NCBI GenBank assembly: GCA_963682175.1
Contig: OY821782.1
Coordinates: 31,455,741 to 31,519,740, forward strand
Source: Triglochin maritima
Lineage: Eukaryota; Streptophyta; Magnoliopsida; Alismatales; Juncaginaceae
DNA: 64,000 nucleotides
Direction of reading: 5' to 3'
Positions 22,684-34,742 of the stretch are shown here, piece by piece (the stretch's first letter is position 1; the number at the start of each line of letters is the position of its first letter). The translations under genes were made by a program, and so were the position numbers. The notes beneath the pieces were generated by a model. The model made no database searches and was not told where the DNA came from. It saw nothing but the letters and a program-made list of their open reading frames with translations.

Positions 22684-24282
22684 GATGCCTTTACATCCAA
22701 CTAATGAACCTCTCCCGATATCTGGTACACATGGTGTAGGAGGCCCACACATGAGTATTTTTTCCCCGCGTGGGGTCATGTTCCAATTCCGGGTACATTG
22801 ATCCACTATGAGATTTCCTTTCATTGTCCTTTGACAAAGGATGACGAGAGCTTCTTTTTGTAGATAGTTATACAAAGAAAACTTTGATTGTCATGGCTCC
22901 TACTTTTTGAGGATTTGGGCTCCATTTGTTAATGTACTTGTATTCTCATCTTAAGTATCTCACAAGTTTCGGGAAATTCAGATTTATGTCCATCAACATA
23001 ACCATGATTTTCCTTTTGCGTTTCACGTTGGTGAGATCTTTTCTTTTTCATGCATAAATTCATGTAGTTTCATACTCACATTCATTCAGGACAATGCATG
23101 AAGTAAGTGTGTGGGGGGGGGGTGCTTTACGTATGTCCATAGTTGAGTTTTGTTCTTTTGTTTTCTTTTGTTTGTATTGTTAGGGCCATGATAGTGTGCT
23201 GTGATTTTCATTGATATATCTTGTTGTACCATGATCTTTGGATGACTTGCTCTCTTTTGCTTGCCTAGTACTTTAATTCTTCAATATCTTCCAAAATCTT
23301 CATGTGTTTGCAAAAGAAAATATCTTGTGGGTTTTGCGTGTGTTAAGCGTTTGCAAAACTGTTGAGAGGAAAAGTAAAAAGGATCCTAGAATCGACTTGA
23401 ACATGATGCAGTACGATACCTAGTACATCGATTTTAGGTCTTATCTCTAGCCATTAGGATGCACCTTGGTTTCCCTCGGGGAGAGAGTAATCAAAGGGTT
23501 TCAGTACTAAAATAAATAAAGAATTCCACTGTGAACCTAGTGAGTCGAAGAATTTGTGATTGTTAGTATAAGGAAGTTTGTTGAAGTTAGGGACCTTTAA
23601 ACTCTTATTGTGAAACCTTAAATGTACGGGGTTTTGTTCATATGTAGATAAGAAATAATTTAGTATGGTGTTGTCACTTCTCACACGAATCCTATCACAA
23701 AGGAAATTGGGCCCAAATTGAACTTAATATTTGGTGTTTTCGAGTCATCTAACGTGGGATGCACTGACTGAACTCTCGTTACACTGGTGGTAGGGATTGC
23801 CCTAAGTGGAGATTTAGGGGAATGTGTACGTGATAGTGTAAGTCTTCATTGGCAATGATGCCCGAAACTATATCCTAGGACAATTAAACACCATCAAATT
23901 TTAATTCCTTGTTATAAAAAACAAAAAATACAAATAAGAACCTTTATGCACTTTACACGATGTTTCACTCGAGTATGTTATGGTTGCATATGTCTTTCAC
24001 TTAAGTTCTTAATAAACTTGTACGAATGGTTCCCTAGGCTAAGTGTATGGACAACATTCATTTATATGTTCAGATTTTGTGGATATATTCGTTGAAAACT
24101 CTTATGAGACACCACTCCTCCTTGGTGACAAGGGGTTTAAAGGCTTGTTAAACGTGCTAAGTGCAATTGTAATTCCTACGAAAGTGAGTTTGGATTTCTT
24201 GTCTTTTGTATCTTTTTCCTTTTTTCATATTTTCTCTTTCTTTGTTTTGCTGGGACTAGCAAAAGGTAAATGTGAGGGTATT
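22684..24282 (+). other. 3' non-coding module of element F
   Basis: Colinear with 4130-5722, with an expanded G tract near 23112. The PPT is changed to AGGTAAATGTGAGGGTATT just before the LTR. Confidence 0.6.
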
Positions 24283-25744
24283 TGATTAGTAGCATATCAT
24301 ACATTGCATTCGTGCTATATTTCCTTTATTTTACCCCAATTTTGTATTACTCGAGTGTTTGTTTGATGTGTTTAAGGTTTTAAGTAATAATGAAGGAAAA
24401 TGAAGAGAAAAAGACTGAAATGCATAGAGAAATGAGCTTATTGAAACATCTTGGACTTGTTTGTCATGTTTAAGGACCCATTTGTAATTCAAGAAGGACC
24501 TAGGTGAAAACCTAGAGGGACTTAAGTGTAAAGAAAAATATGTTGGTTGCAAAAGTCTATAATCTCCTAAACTTGAGGAGTAAATCAACAATTAAATCAA
24601 AACGGACTCGAACCAACCGCTCCAGATGCACCCCACGTGTTCAATACGTTAACTAAAGTCACTGTCAAAATTTGAAGGTGGTCAGGCACAAATGATCCTT
24701 CAATGGTGGATTAAAATCCACCACTAGTGGATCCAGTTAATCGTTTGGCCATTAGATTTGTCCAATGGGTTAGGTTGTCAGGTCAGAGTAATAAGCAATA
24801 TTCAGATTTGATTTACAGTCGTCGGATTGCTCCTAGATTCATCTATACCTCTCTTTCATCTATAAATAGCAATGTTTCTCCTACCTTCTTCTTCCTTCCT
24901 CTCCTCATTAGGTTAGCTTTATTTCTTGTTTAGTAGAGTAGGTTTTATTTCTTGCTTCGTAGTGTAGGAGAAGAGAAACACCTTTTGTAATCTTTCTTTC
25001 TTAATCAAGTTTTAGTTTTTCTTGTTCTTTATGTTCTTGTCTTTCATTTGATGCAATTTTTATTCATTCCTTTGATTAGATCTAGTTTTCTTTAGTTGTT
25101 CATGTGTTGTTGTTTTTGTTGTTTTTTGTTTACATGATAATTAGTGAGTAATCCATCCCTATTGGGGGATGGATAATGATGTGAAATGTGAATGTTGTGA
25201 AATTGTTATGTATTTAATCTTAATCTTTGAGCTTCAAATGATTTGCATGGTCATTTTGATGAGTTTCTCACTCTTACCTTTGATGAGTTTCTCACTCTTA
25301 CCTTAGCACATGCTTTGGGTAGTGGTCTCACTTTATGGGAAATGATAAGGTGAGGATAAAATTTGAGTGGATAAAGAGATAAGAATGACACGTGGAAGCA
25401 TGTGGTTTTGTTGGCCTTATCTTAATTAGTGTCTTGTATGTTTTAATGATAATGTTAAATCTTAATTCATGTGGAGACATGTTGGGTTTGTGGTCATTAC
25501 AGATTTCTATGTTCATGTCATTATAGAGATAAGATTGACATGTAATCATGTTGTTGTCTTTGTCCTTATCTTGAGTAGTGTTTTTTATGTTTTAATGATG
25601 GTGATAAATCTTAATCCATGTAGAGACACACTTAAGATTGTGTCATGATAAGATTTCCATGTAATGCATGTCATTAGTGCTTTATTGTACACACGTGTCA
25701 CACATCTACACCTTTGCATGCATTCTCCTCATCCTATAAGACTA
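24283..25744 (+). repeat. Divergent 3' LTR of element F
   Basis: Begins TGATTAGTAGCATATC; TATA-like CTATAAATAG near 24861; conserved GTGAGTAATCCATCCC block near 25145; a direct repeat of GATGAGTTTCTCACTCTTACC near 25260. It lacks the GACCGC palindromes. It is cut before a normal end by the CACTA-like terminus. Confidence 0.65.
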
Positions 25745-25957
25745 CTCATATTAGGATTTCTGTAGCCGATTCGTGCCATATTAGAATAGATCTATCGGTG
25801 TACGATTTTGATTTCATGAATACTACGAAAACTTATTAAGATGGCGCTTTGTCATCGTAGTTAGTGAAATCATCCGTCAGTGTACAATTGCTTGCACGAC
25901 AGATGTTTCTTCGACGGATATTTGTCCATCGGTGAAACCTATTTTCTAGTAGTGTCA
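25745..25957 (-). mobile_element. CACTA-type transposon terminus
   Basis: The right end reads TTTTCTAGTAGTG, the complement of CACTACTAGAAAA, a standard CACTA (En/Spm) terminus. Subterminal ATCGGTG/CCGTCAGTG/CCATCGGTG motifs are repeated inside. Only one end is visible, so this is a fragment. Confidence 0.65.
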
Positions 25958-26184
25958 GAACCAATCCATCCATATGTCCCACTACTTCCTTTAGTTGACT
26001 GAGAAACCACTACCAACTCTCATGTGTCTCAAACACCACAACCCAAATGGTATTGGAAATAACTAATGATTTCTATCTACTAAAGTTGTTGAGAGGAGTA
26101 CCATTGTACTTACCCTTTAGGTGACATTCGTCTAGGCCAATGAATGGCCTAAAACCTCTAACAAACCCCTCCTTACAAGCCTTG
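25958..26184 (-). pseudogene. MULE transposase fragment (catalytic-region half)
   Basis: The minus strand from 26184 reads ACKEGFVRGFRPFIGLDECHLKG, typical of MuDR-type transposases where the Asp of GLDECHLKG is the first DDE residue. A deletion follows, then VVVFETHESW and WFLSQLKEVV, the motif that normally comes after the catalytic Asp. The upstream part of the same gene is at 50202-51241; composite I interrupts it between CLK and ACKEGF. Non-functional. Confidence 0.8.
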
Positions 26185-27769
26185 TGATTGACATCATATC
26201 ATACATACATTTGTGTCTTATATTCATTATCTTTCACCTAAACAATGCTACGTAACAAGTTTAACGTTTAAGTTTCAGGAATAAGCAGGTTTGAGGAGAA
26301 GATGCACAAAAAGGACTCAAAAGCAAGGAAAAGGACTGAGTTGCAGGACTAGGAGACTGAGATGCAAGAGAGAGAGACCCGAATGCAAAACCAAAAGATC
26401 AATAAGCAAATAAAGAAACTCCACACCATAATGAGGTGTATTTTGGCAATTGGATTCAGGCCGGAGCTCCACCAACCGATTTGGATACATCACACATGAA
26501 GAAAGCCATATAGGAAAGCCCACACAAAATCCAGACCGAATCCAAACCCTGAAGACCGCCAATTGGAGGTCTGGGACCGCTGATTGGCGATCTGGGTTGC
26601 TCCCGATCCAATGCGGTTTAGTCGGGTCATGTATAATTATTTGTTATGTCTATTTTTGGTATTGTATTAGTTCCATACCGGGGGATTGTCCCCGATTGCC
26701 TTTTTCTTTGACTATAAATAGAACTCCTCCTACCTTGTATTTTACACATGCTTGGTGGCTATGCTCTCTACTTGAAGTGAGCCTTGGAGCAAAATCTCAA
26801 GTAGGGAGAGGCTACTTGTATTGTGAGTTTGAAATTAATAAAGTTTTTCTTTAGTTATGTTGCTTCTTCCTTTAGTTTACTTTCCTTTCATTTAATTTCC
26901 TTTCACTGCTTCTTTAGTTTATTTCCTTTCAATTAGCTTATTTAATATTTCTTTCTTGCTTAGTTTAATTTGCTATCAGTATAATGTTTCATTTTGTTAA
27001 TGTAGGTTGTAGTGTAATGATTAGTGAGTAGTTCCATCCCCATTTGGCGGGTGGAGAAAAATATGATGTGATTATGTGATGTATTAGTTGTGTGTTATCT
27101 TAATCCTTTGAGCCTTACATAATTTCCATAACCATCTAATGGGATCTCACTCTTGTTTTTGATATGCTAATGCTCTTGAATGAAGCTTAGCATATGCTTA
27201 GACTAGTAGACCTATTTTATGGGGAATGATGAGGTGAGGATATAGATGGAATTAATAAAGGAAACCTTACTTGTAATTACATGTACTCTTGTTGCTCTTA
27301 CCTTGGTTGATGTCTTGTATGTTTTAATGATATTGTGTTATCTTATTTCATGTGGAGGCATAGTGGGGTTTGGTCTTTATACATGAGTTCATTTAGCTTC
27401 ATTCCAATTAATTGTTTTGTTTGTTTTAATGATATTGTGTTATCTTATTTCATGTAAAGGCAAAGTTGGATTTAGTTTTATGATTTTCATGCACTACATG
27501 TTGTGATGAGCATAATTGAACACACACACACATACACATATCTTTGTATTCACATTCTTTCTCTACCCCCTATGGGGTTTAGTTTTATTGCTGAATTTTC
27601 CATTTCCTTTTGCATTTTAGTGTAGTTTGATCATAACTCTTTTCTCCCCTTTCTTTCCCACTTGCCTTCGAACAAACTAAAGTCGACACACCTCCCTATG
27701 GATCGACCAGTATTTGCCACCACTTCAATGTGGTCGTGCACTTGCGGTTATAATTAAAACGTTCAATCA
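26185..27769 (+). repeat. 5' LTR of composite I
   Basis: 1585 bp, TGATTGACATC to CGTTCAATCA. Palindromes at 26554-26571 and 26575-26592; degenerate upstream element GTTCCATACCG (26670-26680); TATAAATA (26713). Confidence 0.88.
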
Positions 27770-27774
27770 AGTTT

Positions 27775-27791
27775 TGGCGTCGTTGCTGGGG
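27775..27791 (+). promoter_or_regulatory. Primer-binding site of composite I
   Basis: TGGCGTCGTTGCTGGGG starts 5 nt after the LTR and matches the tRNA-Asp complement with two transitions. Confidence 0.8.
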
Positions 27792-28895
27792 TGGTGTTCT
27801 GTCCAGACTTTGGTTTGGACGATTTGAGTGGTTTTTAATTTTTTTTTGTTTTTAGTGTTGGTTTGTTTCAGGGATTCTAAGGATCAAGGGGAGGCTACTG
27901 AAGAAGTTGAAAGCGAAAATAAGCTAAAGAGACCGCCAAATGGCGGCCAAGTTAGCTTTATTTCCTCTAAATTTTGTTGTAGTTGTTTGTGTCATCACTT
28001 TAGTTGTCTGGGAGTTCCATTTTGCATGTTTTAACCTGTACTTAACTCCCATATTAACAATCAATTCCCCTTTTAATAAAACTTGGACCTTCAAACTCAA
28101 AGCAAAAGATTAGATCGATTGCCATCTAGGTCATGCGTCATTTGTAGACCTTGCATGCAATTGTCTTTTCTTTGCTTTACATTTTTTGTTGTTGATTGCT
28201 GGCGTGAGGTACGTGCACCCAATTCCCTCATTCATGCATGTTAGATCATGCATTAGTTAGTAAGGTGCATCGGGACAAGAGTGAGTTGAGCGTTTGATTG
28301 GAGAGTTGATTGCTAGATTAAGGATCAAAACGCTACTGAGGGGGGTTATCCCATACAAGATAATGTGGGGGATTTCATCACCCTTTCCTTGGACCCAAAA
28401 ATCACTCTTAATAAAAGCCTTAATTCTAAAAGCAAGTAGACATTGGCCCTAAGGATTTCGGACGCACTAGGAGAGTGATCTAGTTGAGACCGTCATGGCC
28501 TGATCAGCGTCGCATACCTTGTCGATAGTAGGATGTAATGGATCCCTGGATCTGGTATCACTTGCTGGGTATTGTGGTCTTCGTTGTAGGGAGGTGACGC
28601 GTGTCGAGACTTGGGATCTCGAAGTTAGGCATCGTCTAGCCTAAGGACCCATAGTCATCCATTGTTTGAGTCGTGCTTGCTAGATTAGGCTTCTACCTTC
28701 ACCCACTACCCACGCTAGCTCTAGGGATTCTTCCCTCCTCATCTGAGTCCTCTCCTGATCTATATTCTACAACTAGTCTCCTCCTCTGAGTACACCTTCT
28801 AATGTGTGTTATTTTAGAGTCGAGTCGAGCGTTTTATTCAAGGTTGGACTCGTTCTGCTGAGAGCGCTCGACTTGAGAGAGTGCATTTTTCTAAG
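27792..28895 (+). other. Leader of composite I
   Basis: Colinear with the other leaders. Only one palindrome remains (27931-27948). No gene. Confidence 0.65.
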
Positions 28896-31800
28896 ATGGA
28901 CGATCTTGGTGATTGGCCATCTCCGCCTCATGCTCCTTTGGAGAGTGAGGCCGAGTCTTCTCATGGTGAGGGGGGAGACCAGGTTCCATACATGGATTAC
29001 CTCGGTCCACTCCCACCACCACGTAGACCTCCTTCTCCACCTCCTCTGACTCAGGAGGAAGAGGGATTCGGTCAGGATCGAGTTCTTGGTGCACCACCAC
29101 CTTTAGCTCGATGGGATAGACCAATGACTTTGTGGCAGCGGACCCATCCTGTTCGGGCCGCGCAACCTTCTTACAAAGTTCTCCCGCCGGTACGCGGGAA
29201 CAACTATGAGTTGAAACCTCAATATGTGAGCATACTTCCTACCTTCAGTGCCAATAAGGAGGATCCGTATATTTTTATACGTGAATTCGAGGAGGTATGC
29301 TCCATCTTCAAACTTCAACAGCTTGATGAGGATTCAGTCCAGTTGAGGATGATTTCTTTCGCGTTGAAGGATAACACGAAGAAATGGATGTACAGCCTCC
29401 CGGAGAGCTCGATTCGGTCTTGGGATGAATTCGTGATTGTCTTTCTGTAGAGATTATTCCCTCAATGGAAGATTCAATAGATACGACACCAGATACACCA
29501 AATGTATCAGACTGAGACCGAATTGTTTCATGCTTTCTTTGAGAGGTTCAAGGACCTTCTCTTGTAGTGCCCTCATCATGGAATTGAGTTGTGGCAGTTA
29601 TGCCAAATTGTTTATGAAGGCCTCAACTACAACACCCGCGCATTGTTGGAGTCAATGTGTCAAGGAGATTTCCAAATGAAACACATCGATGAGGCATGTG
29701 ACACTTTTGAATTAATGGCCGAACGTACCTTTCAGTGGGACACCATGAGAGAGCCACCAGCCGTCAGGTCTTCTGGTCGAGATGGATCTTATCAAGTTGA
29801 GTCAACTATCGTGTCTGAGGCGAAAATGGTTGCTCTCATGCGTAGGATTGAGAGTTTAGAGTTGGACCGAGCTCCTGTAGCTCAGGTCTCTACTCCCGCG
29901 TGTAGTAGGTGTGGACTTACGGGACATGATGACTTGGAATGTGCTTACGCTCCAAAGGATATTGAGCATGCAAATGTCATGTATCAACAGAGACCCCATA
30001 ACGACCCGTACAGTCAATCCTACAACCCGGGATGGCGTAATCATCCTAACTTCTCTTGGGGGCCTAGTGGGGGTCACTGTCAGAGCTCACACGCTCAACC
30101 TCAACCTCCACCTTATCAACCTCCATGCCCATCGACGACCTACCAACCCCCACATCAAAGGTCTCAGCACCATAATTACAAACCTCCTCAGGCCACATCG
30201 TCGGGTTATTCTAACCAAACTCCACTACCCCCAACGGGCTGACCCAAAGGACCCCTCTACTGATCAAACCCTTCAAACATTCATGCAGAGCATGCAAAGT
30301 TTGTTCAAAGCCTTGGAAATGCAAGTTAGCCAGTTGGCTCATCAGCTCCATGAATGCGAGAAAGGTCTGTTACTGAGTCAACCATAGGTGAATCCATGGG
30401 GTACCCATTATCAAGGAAGGCCACTAGTGCCTCATGCTACCTCTAAACCGACTGATCATATTAATGTGATTCATACTTTGTGGTCTGGTAAGGAGGTGGA
30501 CAACCACATTGGGGTGCCTTCCTGGCAATCATCATCTCTTGGTGTCACCTGACTTGCGATGATACCTTCATCTATGAGAGAGCCGGATCCTGAGATTCCC
30601 TCAACAAATACTTTCAGGAAGGAGCTTGATCCTGAGGTTCCTTCTACATTTACTTCGACAATGGGGCCGACCCCTGAGGTCCCCTTGTCTCATCTTGTGT
30701 CGAAGGAATCAGATTCTGAGGTCCCCACACATGTTTCTTTGGACCAGAATTTTGATGTTCCTTCGGAAAACCCTTATGCCCCGAAGGCGCCATTCCCTGA
30801 GCGCCTTAAAAAGAAAACTTTGGATCAGCATGACAAGATGCTTGAGATCTTTCGGCAAGTTAAGGTGAACATGCCTCTGTTGGAGGTGATTCAGCAAATG
30901 TCACTTTATGCCAAGGTTCTCAAGGACTTATGCACCAAGAAGAGAAAAACTCATGTTCCATAGAAAGATTTTCTTGCGGCTAATGTGAGTTCTTTGTTGG
31001 CCCGACCCATGCAAGTCAAATACAAGGATCCTGGTTGTCCAACTATCTCTTGTGTGATTGGTGAGGTGTCCATACATCGAGATTTATTGGACCTTGGTGC
31101 ATTTGTTAATCTTCTATCATATTCGGGCTACATCCACCTTGGTCTTGCACACCTCAAACAAACAAAAACAACTCTTCAATTGGTTGATAGGTCTCTGAAG
31201 AAACTGAGGGGCATGGTGGAAGATGTTCTGATCAAAGTGGGAGAGTTCATTTATCCAGTCGATTTCTTTGTTTTGGATACTGAACCTGTGCCAAACCCAC
31301 TTGGACAAATTCCTGTTATTCTGGGGCGACCATTTCTAGTGACTTCCAATGCCTTGATCAATTATCACAATGGTCTGATGCGCTTGACATATGGTAGCCA
31401 GTGCACTGATTTCAACATCTTCACCATCGGCAAGAAGTCAGGTGCCTTCAATGACCCTGTTGGGGTCAACCTTATCCAGGACATGGATGAGATTGAAGTT
31501 GAAGGCACCTTCAAGTATTTTAGGGAATTGTTCGATGGAGATCCTGAAGGTGGTGAAGATGTTTCACCTGGGCTGGCATAAAAAGGTTCCTTATCTTGTG
31601 ATCACGTGGCCTTTGAGCCACATCCTTTCGATCATGTGGCTCTTGAGCCACAAGATACCATTTTTGTGGCATCTGGGCCACATGCTCTTCATTCTGTATC
31701 TACTGAGGACTCCATGTGGGTTAAGAATCAACCACCTGATACCCAACATTTCAAACAACCAGACAGAGGTTCACCTCTCATTCATGCCTCCAATCTTGCT

Positions 31801-31938
31801 AACTCTCAAGAGGCATCAAACGACCACAATACTTATAAGTGTGTCGGGTGGTCAAGCAATTCTATTTTGTATGTTACGAGCCTATGTAGGTGCCTTTCTG
31901 GCAAGAGAGATGGTGGGTTCCCATTTGATGTCCCTTGA
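28896..31938 (+). pseudogene. Decayed gag-protease of composite I
   Basis: From ATG 28896 (MDDLGDWPSPPHAPLE) it follows the full gag-pro design. Capsid motifs (EDPYIFIREFEEV, KKWMYS, SWDEF) end at a nonsense codon at 29448-29450; after frame disruption capsid resumes (WQLCQIVYEG). Next come a CCHC knuckle (CSRCGLTGHDDLEC, about 29901), a proline/glutamine-rich linker, a frame break near 30240-30560, the KAPFPERLKKK region, a TAG at 30961, and protease with DLGAFVNLL (about 31093) and ILGRPFL. The tail ends FPFDVP at 31938. The N-terminus differs from element 1, so this is a distinct subfamily. No product is expected. Confidence 0.85.
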
Positions 31939-33454
31939 CATACGAAGATGGGAGCCCATTGTTGTACATAGTTTAAAAAAAACTCCATGAGCGAGCATTG
32001 ATTGTTGTGGGCCCCAACCGTTGTGTATTTGAGCCTCAATTTTTTCACGTTTTTGTATCCCTTCTTTAGCATCTCACAGGTTTTGAGGGAATTCGGGTTT
32101 GTCCATAAACATAACAATGAACTTCCCTTTGTACTTCACGTTGGTGAGATCTCTTCTTTTTCAGGCATAAATCCATGTAGTATCTTGCTCACATTCATTG
32201 AGGACAATGCATGAAGTAGGTGTGGGGGGTGTTTTATGTGTGTACATAGTTGAGTCTTTTTCCTTTGATCTTGTTTTCTTTTGTGTGTATTGATAGGGTC
32301 ATGTTAGTATGATGCATTTAATATCAATATATCTGCTTGCCATGATCCTTGGGTGACATGTCTTCTTTTGCTTGCCTAGTGATTTAAAATTTTCACATTT
32401 CTTTCAAAATCTCCATATGTTTGCGAAAGAAAATGTTTTATGGGTTTTACGTGTGTTTAGCATGTGCAAAACCGTTGCGAGGCAAAGTAAAAACATAGGC
32501 TCCCAAAATTGTCTTGAACTTGATGCATTAGTATATCTAGTACAGTGGCTTTAGAACTTATCTAATCGTTAGGATGCATCCCTGTTTTCCCTCGGGGGGC
32601 GAATAATCATAGGGTTTCAGTAATCAATCAATTAAAGAAGTTCACCCTGAACCTAGTGAGTCAATAATTCGGGTATGTTAATTTAAGGAAGTTTGTTGTA
32701 GTCAATGACCCTTTAAATCTTGTTGTGAGACATTAAGTGTAGGGTTTTTGGTTCATGTGTAGATAAGAAATAAGTGAGTAGGTTTTCTCTCTTCTCGCAC
32801 GACTCCTATCACTTGGGAAATTAGATCTAAAGGGACTTTGTGCCTGGTGCTTTCGAGTCATCTGACTTGGGATGTACCGACCGAACTCCCGTTACACAAG
32901 TGGAAGGGCTTGCCCTATGTGGAGATGTGGGGAAATGTATATATGATAGTGTAAGTCCTCATAGGCAACTAGAAAAAGAAAAAAAACAAAAAGAGAAAAA
33001 AAGGGTAATGCAAATAAGAACCTTAATGGACTTTACACTTTGTATCACTTGAGGATGTTAAGGTTGTCCATATCTTTCACTTAAGTCCTTAATTAACTTG
33101 CACGAATGGTTCATTAGGCTAGGTGTGTGGACTAATACCTATATAGAGTCGGCTCGTAGGATTACCACGTCCAATGATAGATAAAAATGAGTCCATCGAG
33201 TCAAGTTTCGAGATTGAATAATGCATCTTTGTTCGGATTTTGTTAGTATATCCGTTCAAAACCCTCAGGAGACAACACTCCTCCTTCTTGGCGACAAGGA
33301 GGTTTAATGAATTGTTGCACGTGCTAAGTGCAACCATCATTCCTACGAAAGTGAGTTAGGATTTCCATGCTTTTCATGTGCTTTTTCCTTTCTTTCATTT
33401 TTTCTATTTTCTTTGTTTTGCTCGGGACTAGCAAAAGTTAGGTGTGGGGGTATT
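31939..33454 (+). other. 3' non-coding module (first half of composite I)
   Basis: Colinear with the other modules. Internal G-rich tract at 32218-32236 and PPT at 33440-33454. Confidence 0.65.
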
Positions 33455-34372
33455 TTATTGACATCATATTATGCATATATTTGTGTCTTATATCCATTAT
33501 CTTTCACCTAAACAATGCTACGTAACGAGTTTAATGTTTATGTTTCAGGAATAAGTAGGTTTGAGAAGGAGAGACTATAAAAGGACTTAAAAGCAAGAAA
33601 ATGGACTAAATTGCAAGACTTATGGACTAAGATATAAGAGAGAGAGACCTGAATGCAAAACCAAAAGATCAATGAGCAAATGAAGAAACTCAACACCATC
33701 TTGAGAAGTATTTTGGCAATTGGATTCGGGTCGGAGCTCCAGCAACCGATTTGGATACATCACACATGAAGAAAGCCATCCAGGAAAGCCCACACAAAAT
33801 CCAGACCGGATCCCAACCCTGTAGACCGCGACCGCTGATTGACGGTCTGGGTTGCTCCGGATCCGATGTGGTTTAGTCGGGTCATGTATAATTGTGTGTT
33901 ATGCTTATTTTTGGTATTGTATTATTCCCATACGTGGGATTGTCCCGGATTGTCTTTTTCTTTGACTATAAATAGAACTCCTCCTCCCTTGTATTCTACA
34001 CGTGCTTGGTGGCCATGCTCTCTACTTGAAGTGAGCCTTGAAGCTTAGCATATGCTTAGACTAGTGGACCTATTTTATGGGGAATGATGAGGTGAGGATA
34101 TGGATGGAATTAATAAAGGAAATATGACTTGTAGTTGCATGTACTCTTGTTGCTTTTACCCTGCTTGATGTCTTGTATGTTTTAATGATTGTGTCAATCT
34201 TATTTCATGTGGAGGCATAGTTGAGTTTGGTCTTTATACATGAGTTCATTTAGCTTCATTCCAATTAATTGTCTTGTATGTTTTAATAATATTGTGTTGT
34301 CTTATTTCATGTGGAGACAAAGTTCGATTTAGTTTTATGATTTTCATGCACTACATGTTGTGATGAACATAA
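33455..34372 (+). repeat. Middle LTR of composite I, truncated
   Basis: Starts TTATTGACATC (terminal TG changed to TT) right after the PPT. TATAAATA at 33967. It has an internal deletion at about 34046 relative to 26185-27769, then stops where pol-type sequence begins, so the LTR end, primer site, gag and protease are deleted. Confidence 0.8.
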
Positions 34373-34742
34373 TGGGCCTAATGTTTGCTCCTCTTACCCC
34401 GTGACCCTTGAGCCACTTGAAATTAACTCTGAATCCAACAAGGACCACCTCCGGTAGAGCTTAAACTGCTCTCGGATAACCTTAAATACATCTTTTTAGG
34501 GGATAATGAGACTTTGCCACTCATTATTGCTTCTGATCTTGCAAAAGATCAAGAGGTTGCCCTCAAAAAAGTTCTCTTTGAAAAAAAGAGGCTATCGGGT
34601 GGTCCTTGAAGGACATCAAGGGAATTAGCCCAGGTATTCTCCAACATCGGATCTACATGGAAGAGAATTCTAGGCCCCGTCGAGACCCACAATGAAGATT
34701 GAATCTTGTACTGAAAGAAGCCGTCCGAAAGGAGGTTCTTAA
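34373..34742 (+). pseudogene. N-terminal pol linker fragment
   Basis: Reads PPVELKLLSDNLKYIFLG, ETLPLIIASDL, GWSLKDIKGISPGI and RRDPQ up to VRKEVL, the conserved run before reverse transcriptase in Athila/Tat-type pol. Two or more stops. The frame is cut after VRKEVL by solo LTR J and resumes at 36801. Confidence 0.8.

Larger units (their letters stand above)
20318..25744 (+). mobile_element. Degenerate Athila-like element F
   Basis: Remnant of a 5' LTR end (20318-20615), leader lacking the primer site, decayed reduced gag, 3' module and a divergent 3' LTR (24283-25744). More mutated than B but with the same internal design. Confidence 0.75.
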
